From the NCBI GenBank assembly GCA_036337945.1, contig JAYZDF010000022.1, positions 1-48,633 on the forward strand: a stretch of 48,633 bases of DNA, in the 5' to 3' direction. The translations under genes and the position numbers were made by a program. Of this stretch, positions 43,535 through 48,633 are shown piece by piece (position 1 is the first letter of the stretch; each line of letters begins with the position of its first letter). The DNA comes from JAYZDF01 sp036337945 (lineage in GTDB: Bacteria > Myxococcota > Kuafuiibacteriia > Kuafuiibacteriales > Kuafuiibacteriaceae). The notes beneath the pieces are model-generated. The model was not told the origin of the DNA. It searched no databases and worked only from the letters and a program-made list of their open reading frames with translations.

Positions 43535-44227
43535 ATGCCTAAAGTCACGAATGAAATGCGCATCCAGGACATCAACACCGCTCTGGTTGCCCATGAAAAA
43601 CAATCTAACGGCGAAAAGCTCAATCGACGAGAAAAGCAAGCCGTCAATAATTTTGCGGACTTATACGTAGATATCGCGGAAGAAGAGATCACACCGGCTC
43701 TGCGTAATACCCTCAGCAGTGTTCTCAAGGACAGCGATTACGGGAACGTCAAAGAGAACGCTCTTCTTACAAAACATCTCGCAGGTCTGCGAGAGCGCGG
43801 ATGCGCCACAGACGCAGAGGTTTGCCAAATTAAGAAGTTCGCGGCGAAGGTTTCAGAAAACGAGGACAATGCGATCAGCGCGACCCTCGCTGAGCTGACC
43901 CTGAATAATGGTGTTTCTGACTCCGCAATAAAAGATATCAAATCGTATTTAGACACAGAGCGAAGCAACCGGACGAGCGCTCAGCGAAACCGAGCGATGG
44001 TCGGCGCGGGAATTGCGGCAACCGCAGTCGTCGGTGGTGCGCTGGCTGGTCCACTCATTCTTTGGATTCCCGCTGTGACGGCTGCACTCGCCGCAGCAAC
44101 CGAGACCGCGGCGGCCGCCGTCTCGATTGGTGCCCTGCTCGGTGGAGCCGCCGCCGGAGGAGCTGCCGGTAAAGTGGCAAATAAAACGCTGAACAAGGGT
44201 GGGAAAAACTACGGCGTCAACGAATAA
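43535..44227 (+). CDS. hypothetical protein with C-terminal glycine-zipper helices
   Basis: I choose the ATG at 43535 (PKVTNEMRIQDINTAL); the frame extends upstream to 43433, with Cys-rich non-typical residues. The N-terminal 150 residues are soluble, acidic and helical. The C-terminus has two hydrophobic Gly/Ala-rich helices (GAGIAATAVVGGALAGPLIL; AVSIGALLGGAAAGGAAG) separated by a Pro turn, ending in a basic tail. Such paired glycine-zipper helices occur in pore-forming or lipid-inserting proteins and also in ordinary anchors. No family recognised. Divergent from the kinase gene; convergent with the permease. Confidence 0.65.
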   Translation: MPKVTNEMRIQDINTALVAHEKQSNGEKLNRREKQAVNNFADLYVDIAEEEITPALRNTLSSVLKDSDYGNVKENALLTKHLAGLRERGCATDAEVCQIKKFAAKVSENEDNAISATLAELTLNNGVSDSAIKDIKSYLDTERSNRTSAQRNRAMVGAGIAATAVVGGALAGPLILWIPAVTAALAAATETAAAAVSIGALLGGAAAGGAAGKVANKTLNKGGKNYGVNE

Positions 44228-44247
44228 GTTTAAGCCTTATCATTCTC

Positions 44248-45528
44248 TCATTGCCGTAACTGCTTCGCTGGGTCTGACTGAGAAGCACGCAGAGCAGGCC
44301 CTAAAGCACCTGCGAGAGCAGCAATAACACCCGCTGTTGGAACGCCAAAAAGTAAACCTGGGGAATATTCTATAAACGTTGCTGGACGGAAAGAAGATTC
44401 TCTCAGCGCGTTGAGCAACCAAGCGTCGAGACCAAAAGTTATTAAGATTCCCAACAGCATTCCTAGGGCAGATGAGCCCACAGCGATTACCATAGATTCA
44501 GTCAAAACCATCCTGATCAAAGTACCTTTGGTGGCGCCGAGTGCTCTCAGAGTAGCTAACTCTTGCCGTCTCTCATTAATCATCAAAGAGAATGCTTGTG
44601 CCATGGATAAGCTGATTAGTAATGCGAAACCTAGTAAGAAACCACTCGCAACCAACGAGGCAATCAAAGTTGCAAAGCTAATTAGTTTTTGAGTCTCATC
44701 AACCTTAAGGCCCAGCTTCTCGATTTGATGAGTAATTTGGGCCGTATTGGCAGCAGACAAAGGTTTGATGTAGGCCGCTACCATTGGACTCTTACCTGCA
44801 GCATGTGTTCGGTTCCATCGCAATATAGTCTGACGTGGCACGGTAATACCAACTAACGTCGCTTCGTCGGAAACACCCACCACTTGCCCAACAAGAGTTT
44901 GTACTTTCGAGGGGTCTGGAGTCCCACGAACATACGAAGAACCAAGGACAATTTCTGCCGAGAAACCAATAAGGGCCTCTTTGGTCAGTTTCGGTTGGCC
45001 TAAGGCTTGAGAGACAGTGGTGTTATACAAATCGAGTAAGCGCCTTGAGACTAAAACAGGAATTACTTTTTTATTGGGTCCAGGATCTTTAAATTGATAC
45101 CCCTCAGCAATGTCTTCCGCGACAAGTTCTTCTGGTACGCCTGTAGCGAAAATATCTGTTCGAATGCCTCGGCCCAGTAATTTTGCGCCACCTTGAGCCC
45201 GGAGCGGGAATCCTGCGCCGATAATTTCGTAGACGGCTGCGACATTAGGTGTCTGCTCTAAACGGGCGATCGCTTTTTCATCGAGCCCGCCGCCCAAGGC
45301 TTGACTATCAAACCCGAACATCCCGAAACCTAACATTTTTGGCTCAATCTTGATGAGTCCCACAGGCAGCTTCGGTAAAAGAGGCGTCGCCACGTTTTCA
45401 ATGATACCCAAAGAAAAAGAGCCAAAGATTAGCAGACCAGAAACACCGCTCGCTAACAGTGTCGCGACGATCATCGTTCGACGCTGGTGACGAAATAAGT
45501 TCCGGCGAATGAGTGTACCAAGACTCAC
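44248..45528 (-). CDS. FtsX/LolC-type ABC transporter permease
   Basis: One N-terminal membrane helix, a large periplasmic domain (about 40-280), then three helices at the end (about 285-320, 335-365, 390-415), the MacB/LolC/FtsX topology. LMINERRQELATLRALGATKG is the family coupling motif. The GTG start overlaps the stop of the ATPase gene by four bases (GTGA). Together they form a mechanotransmission-type ABC system, for lipoprotein release or envelope work. Confidence 0.92.
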   Translation of the reverse strand: MSLGTLIRRNLFRHQRRTMIVATLLASGVSGLLIFGSFSLGIIENVATPLLPKLPVGLIKIEPKMLGFGMFGFDSQALGGGLDEKAIARLEQTPNVAAVYEIIGAGFPLRAQGGAKLLGRGIRTDIFATGVPEELVAEDIAEGYQFKDPGPNKKVIPVLVSRRLLDLYNTTVSQALGQPKLTKEALIGFSAEIVLGSSYVRGTPDPSKVQTLVGQVVGVSDEATLVGITVPRQTILRWNRTHAAGKSPMVAAYIKPLSAANTAQITHQIEKLGLKVDETQKLISFATLIASLVASGFLLGFALLISLSMAQAFSLMINERRQELATLRALGATKGTLIRMVLTESMVIAVGSSALGMLLGILITFGLDAWLLNALRESSFRPATFIEYSPGLLFGVPTAGVIAALAGALGPALRASQSDPAKQLRQ

Positions 45529-46202
45529 GCGAGTTGTCCTTCCATCAAACGCAAGACTCGATGAGCCTTGGAAGAGACTCGGTCATCATGAGTGACCACG
45601 ATGAGCGAGCAATTGGAGTCTTCGACAATGTTTTCAAAATATTGAACAATACTGTCGGTGGTTTCTGGATCGAGATTTCCAGTCGGTTCATCAGCGAGGA
45701 CAAGCTTCGGCTGGTTTATTACTGCACGAGCAATGGCGACTCTTTGTCTTTCTCCACCTGACAACTGAGTCACGTCACTATTTTCCTTATCGGCAAGACC
45801 AAGAGAGGCTAGCAGTTCTTTTGCTCTCACTTTGATGACACTCTCGTCGATGGAGCTTTGAGATACCCAAGCTGGAACGCAAACGTTTTCTAAAACCGTG
45901 AGTTGTGAAAGCAGGTGAAATGCCTGGAAAATGAATCCAATTTCCTGGTTTCGAAAGTGTGAACGTTGGTCATCGGTCATTGATTTGAGGTCGGTTCCAA
46001 GAAAAAGACTCTGGCCGGCGTAATCAAGGTCTAAACCGGAAATAAGGTTGAGTATGGTTGATTTCCCTGCGCCGCTTGGTCCGGTGACCGCGAGAAACTC
46101 TCCCGTTCGGATTTCGAGACTGAGATTACGCAAAACCTGATTTTGCAGGTCGCCATCAACAAACGTCTTTGAGACGTCTCGTAACTCAACCAACGCAGTC
46201 AT
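45525..46202 (-). CDS. LolD/MacB-type ABC transporter ATP-binding protein
   Basis: Walker A GPSGAGKST, signature LSGGERQRVAIARAV, Walker B LVLADEPTGNLDPE and switch VVTHDDR are all present; 225 residues is normal for LolD-like ATPases. It starts four bases after the stop of the upstream lipoprotein gene and overlaps the permease downstream, so the three genes are one operon. Confidence 0.94.
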   Translation of the reverse strand: MTALVELRDVSKTFVDGDLQNQVLRNLSLEIRTGEFLAVTGPSGAGKSTILNLISGLDLDYAGQSLFLGTDLKSMTDDQRSHFRNQEIGFIFQAFHLLSQLTVLENVCVPAWVSQSSIDESVIKVRAKELLASLGLADKENSDVTQLSGGERQRVAIARAVINQPKLVLADEPTGNLDPETTDSIVQYFENIVEDSNCSLIVVTHDDRVSSKAHRVLRLMEGQLA

Positions 46203-46206
46203 ACGA

Positions 46207-47895
46207 TTACTTCGAAGGCTTGGGAAGGGGCGCTAATTTGAGTTGCGACTCGAGCAGCATGCCGTCGGGCGCAGCTTCGATCTTCACATCAAGGCGATCA
46301 AAACGAGAGAGCAATTGAATGACCTTGGATACCATCGCCCGCATCATCGGGCCGGTAAGGCCTTCTCCTGATAATCGTCCAATATCCACTTTTTCTAGGG
46401 CTTGACGAACAACAGACACATTTAGGAAGGCGTGAACTCCCCCCAACTCTGAAAGGCGGATTTCCTCGGCTGCTGCTGTCGGCTTAACGAGGGCTTTAGA
46501 TTGCTCATCATCGTTACTAATGATCCAAGCATCTGGTGCTATGTAAGATTCCACCAACATGTGATCACCTATCGTAATTGTATCGACGTGTATATTTTTC
46601 ATCAGTTTAGAGGTCCTCTGCACACCTTTGGACTGCAATTGAGGTTCAAAATTCATTAAGATCGTGTCGAATCGTTTTTTCCAGGCCTTCCCATCGAGAC
46701 CAACTCCTACGGAGAATCGGGCCAGCGCAGCGGGGTTTTGCATGATCGCATTGAGGTTTGTCAAAGTTGATAGGTCAATAAGACGAGCAGATGCGACAGC
46801 ATGACCGTTTAGCAAGCCAAAGACATCTTTTTCTAAATCGATTCCGAGATTGGTTTTTATGTCATCTGCAAACTTTTTATAGTGTCGTGAGACAGGGGTC
46901 TTTGGCTTATTCAGCAGTTCGATCAACTTATTTGGGTTGCCCGTCGCGTGAAGGGCGAAGACTGACGAAGGAGTAACCAAAGTAGCCATTGTCGTTGTTC
47001 CCTTCGATAGAGGTTTCAGAACATCTTGAATCTTCTTCACCATGTCCTGCTTCATGCGAAAGCGTCCTTGCGCGTTGATCGATTGTCCCTTCCATCCAAC
47101 GGACCAGGCAAGACTCTTGATAACATCGGCCAGACCCGGTTGAGCCAACAAAGCTTGAGCACGAATCGCTTGACTGGCAGCAGCAGTAGCGGTCGGAACA
47201 ATCAAGCTCACAATGGATGAATCGTCGAGCGCTTTGGCATGAGCTTGATACTCCGGGTGCTTCAAGATGCTTTGGTCGGGATTTCGAACCAGAGCTTGCT
47301 CTACAATTTTTCGAGAATTAGGGCCATGAGCGAGAAATCCAAATTTGTCTTTCACCGTAACGGCAGCAACGGGTAGCGTTTCAGTTCCCCAAGATGTCGA
47401 GTGGACTAGAATAGAACCGGCCTTGGTTTTTTCTTCCTTAGTCTCATCAATTCTCCTTCTTGATTGAACCATGCTTCTGGCTGTTTGCTTAAATTTGGCT
47501 TCATCAGAGATGGGAATAATCCACAAAACATCACGCCCTTGAGAAGAAAAACTTCCAACCAATGAACCTGTCGCTTGAAGACCCGCTTCTACAAGTTTTT
47601 TTTCCTCGGTGACGTCAAAGCCGAGCCATCGTTCGAGCTGAGATTTAAGCCCCTGGAGCTGAGCCGGAGTGACGACTCCACTGGTCAAAGCTTCGAGTTG
47701 AGTTCGACGTTTTGCTAAAAATCCAATGTCAGTGACTTCAAAAACAGCTTCGGCGGACTGCGGCAGATACTGTCTTGGATCAACACCGTTCTTCTTACCA
47801 CAACTCTCACATCCGCTTACACTCAAGAGTGTCGCGATGAGAACCCCAGTACCGGCCATAGAAATTTGTCGGCCATATTTGAAAAAGCTAAGCAT
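46207..47895 (-). CDS. hypothetical lipoprotein, DUF3352-like
   Basis: The signal helix and lipobox TLLSVSGCESCGKK give a lipid-anchored protein of about 530 mature residues. It has repeated structure of the type seen in DUF3352 proteins (LPQSAEAVFEVTDIG; DVLWIIPISDEAKFKQTAR), but I am not certain of this family. An alternative ATG lies at 47859, 12 codons in. It is translated just before the LolD/FtsX pair, so it is a likely cargo, regulator or periplasmic partner of that transporter. Confidence 0.72.
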   Translation of the reverse strand: MLSFFKYGRQISMAGTGVLIATLLSVSGCESCGKKNGVDPRQYLPQSAEAVFEVTDIGFLAKRRTQLEALTSGVVTPAQLQGLKSQLERWLGFDVTEEKKLVEAGLQATGSLVGSFSSQGRDVLWIIPISDEAKFKQTARSMVQSRRRIDETKEEKTKAGSILVHSTSWGTETLPVAAVTVKDKFGFLAHGPNSRKIVEQALVRNPDQSILKHPEYQAHAKALDDSSIVSLIVPTATAAASQAIRAQALLAQPGLADVIKSLAWSVGWKGQSINAQGRFRMKQDMVKKIQDVLKPLSKGTTTMATLVTPSSVFALHATGNPNKLIELLNKPKTPVSRHYKKFADDIKTNLGIDLEKDVFGLLNGHAVASARLIDLSTLTNLNAIMQNPAALARFSVGVGLDGKAWKKRFDTILMNFEPQLQSKGVQRTSKLMKNIHVDTITIGDHMLVESYIAPDAWIISNDDEQSKALVKPTAAAEEIRLSELGGVHAFLNVSVVRQALEKVDIGRLSGEGLTGPMMRAMVSKVIQLLSRFDRLDVKIEAAPDGMLLESQLKLAPLPKPSK

Positions 47896-48004
47896 GGCAG
47901 GGGCCTAGCAGGTCGAGAGACAATCTGCCAACCGGTTATGTATTCTTATGTAGTTTGCACACGATCGGCTTGCACATCGCTTTGAACACTGCAATTCTCG
48001 AATT

Positions 48005-48633
48005 GTGTCCAATATTTCCGATGATCGACTCACCCACGTTCTAAGCAACGCCATCGAAGGCGCTGAAGGCGTTGTGATAATTCGAATTCTTTCAGGACCA
48101 AATAAAGGGCAAGAGGCGATCTTGCTTGGAGATGAACCATTCGTGATTGGTTCGAGCCTAGAGGCTACGTTGAAACTCGACGATGCTGCTGTCTCCCGCA
48201 AACATATTGAATTGATCAATCTTGGCGGAATTGTTCGTGCGCGAGATCTTGGCTCCACAAACGGTTCTCATTATGAGGGTGGAAAATTTACCGAACTGAA
48301 TTTGGCGGCAGGATCTGTATTTCGCATTGGTGAAACAGACCTTCAAATCCTTGCCCCCCAAAAAGCAGATCCATTACCCCCGTCCGACTTGCGACAATTC
48401 GGTGGACTTCTCGGCAAGAGCCGAAAAATGAGGGATGTATTCGCGATTCTTGAGCGCGCTGCGAAAACCGATGCCACGGTTCTGGTTATCGGCGAAACCG
48501 GTACCGGTAAAGAAGTTGTAGCTGAGGCTATTCATCGCGAGTCTGCTCGAAAAGACAAACCGTTTATCGTGGTCGATTGCGCGTCTATTCCGCATAACCT
48601 CATCGAGTCCGAGTTGTTTGGACACATGAAGGG
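48005..48633 (+). CDS. FHA-domain sigma54-dependent transcriptional activator (3' end beyond the window)
   Basis: Starts at GTG 48005, the first start codon after an in-frame stop at 47951; no clear ribosome-binding site. The FHA domain (about 15-120) shows VIGSSLEATLKLDDAAVSRKH-type core residues (Gly-Ser, then Ser-Arg-Lys-His) and LGSTNGS, which bind phosphothreonine. The sigma54 AAA+ domain follows, with Walker A GETGTGKE and ELFGH, and breaks off just at the GAFTGA loop. There is no receiver domain; input is probably phosphorylation by a Ser/Thr kinase. The DNA-binding end is not seen. Confidence 0.93.
   Translation, partial: MSNISDDRLTHVLSNAIEGAEGVVIIRILSGPNKGQEAILLGDEPFVIGSSLEATLKLDDAAVSRKHIELINLGGIVRARDLGSTNGSHYEGGKFTELNLAAGSVFRIGETDLQILAPQKADPLPPSDLRQFGGLLGKSRKMRDVFAILERAAKTDATVLVIGETGTGKEVVAEAIHRESARKDKPFIVVDCASIPHNLIESELFGHMK

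Overview
The window looks like the chromosome of an aerobic, Gram-negative, deltaproteobacterial-type organism, most likely in or near Myxococcota/Bradymonadia. This is inferred from gene families, not from any search. The clues are a Ser/Thr kinase with a membrane segment and PEGA-like repeats, an FHA-sigma54 activator, a DUF4388 protein, two FecR-domain membrane proteins, many large TPR proteins, many lipoproteins, an aa3-type oxidase operon, and moderate base composition. I saw no mobile element, CRISPR array, rRNA or tRNA. No gene-free stretch exceeds about 235 bases. The longest gaps are 17585-17816, 40132-40311 and 32420-32590.

Layout. 94-3668 (+): a ClpA/ClpC-like unfoldase overlapped by a VWA lipoprotein. 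3686-13704 (-): guaA, a 1206-residue TPR protein, a TPR/zinc-ribbon membrane protein, a DUF4388 protein with a pseudopilin-like tail, and a FecR protein. 13845-15351 (+): a hydrophilic protein with a C-terminal Cys/His knuckle and an orphan ABC ATPase. 15370-16416 (-): fructose-1,6-bisphosphatase. 16472-19379 (+): a probable envelope protein and a second FecR protein. 19399-22106 (-): a membrane polyferredoxin translationally coupled to a FAD/NAD(P)H oxidoreductase. 22230-32419 (-): one long co-directional run that starts with a six-gene cytochrome c oxidase operon and continues with a hexapeptide acyltransferase, a pseudokinase, two GST-fold proteins, frataxin, a PilZ protein and a PAP2 phosphatase. 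32591-37749 (+): a dihaem cytochrome c, a cupredoxin-like lipoprotein, a TPR lipoprotein with a heavy-metal-binding domain, and an RND exporter. 37757-40131 (-): ctaB, a second cupredoxin-like protein and Sco. 40312-48633: an acyltransferase, the PEGA kinase, a glycine-zipper protein, a lipoprotein/LolD/FtsX operon, and the start of an FHA-sigma54 activator cut by the window end.

The core theme of 27.8-40.1 kb is terminal oxidase structure, haem O synthesis, copper delivery and electron supply. The strongest observation is in this oxidase. Subunit I keeps all metal ligands, the cross-linked Tyr and the D-channel residues. By ungapped alignment with the Paracoccus enzyme it lacks the K-channel Lys, Thr and Ser, and subunit II also lacks the usual K-channel entry Glu. 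Other notable points are paired cupredoxin paralogues on either side of the metal-export genes, a pseudokinase coupled to a membrane acyltransferase, a Clp ATPase with an altered first pore loop coupled to a surface VWA lipoprotein, and an inverted repeat just upstream of the cytochrome c gene.
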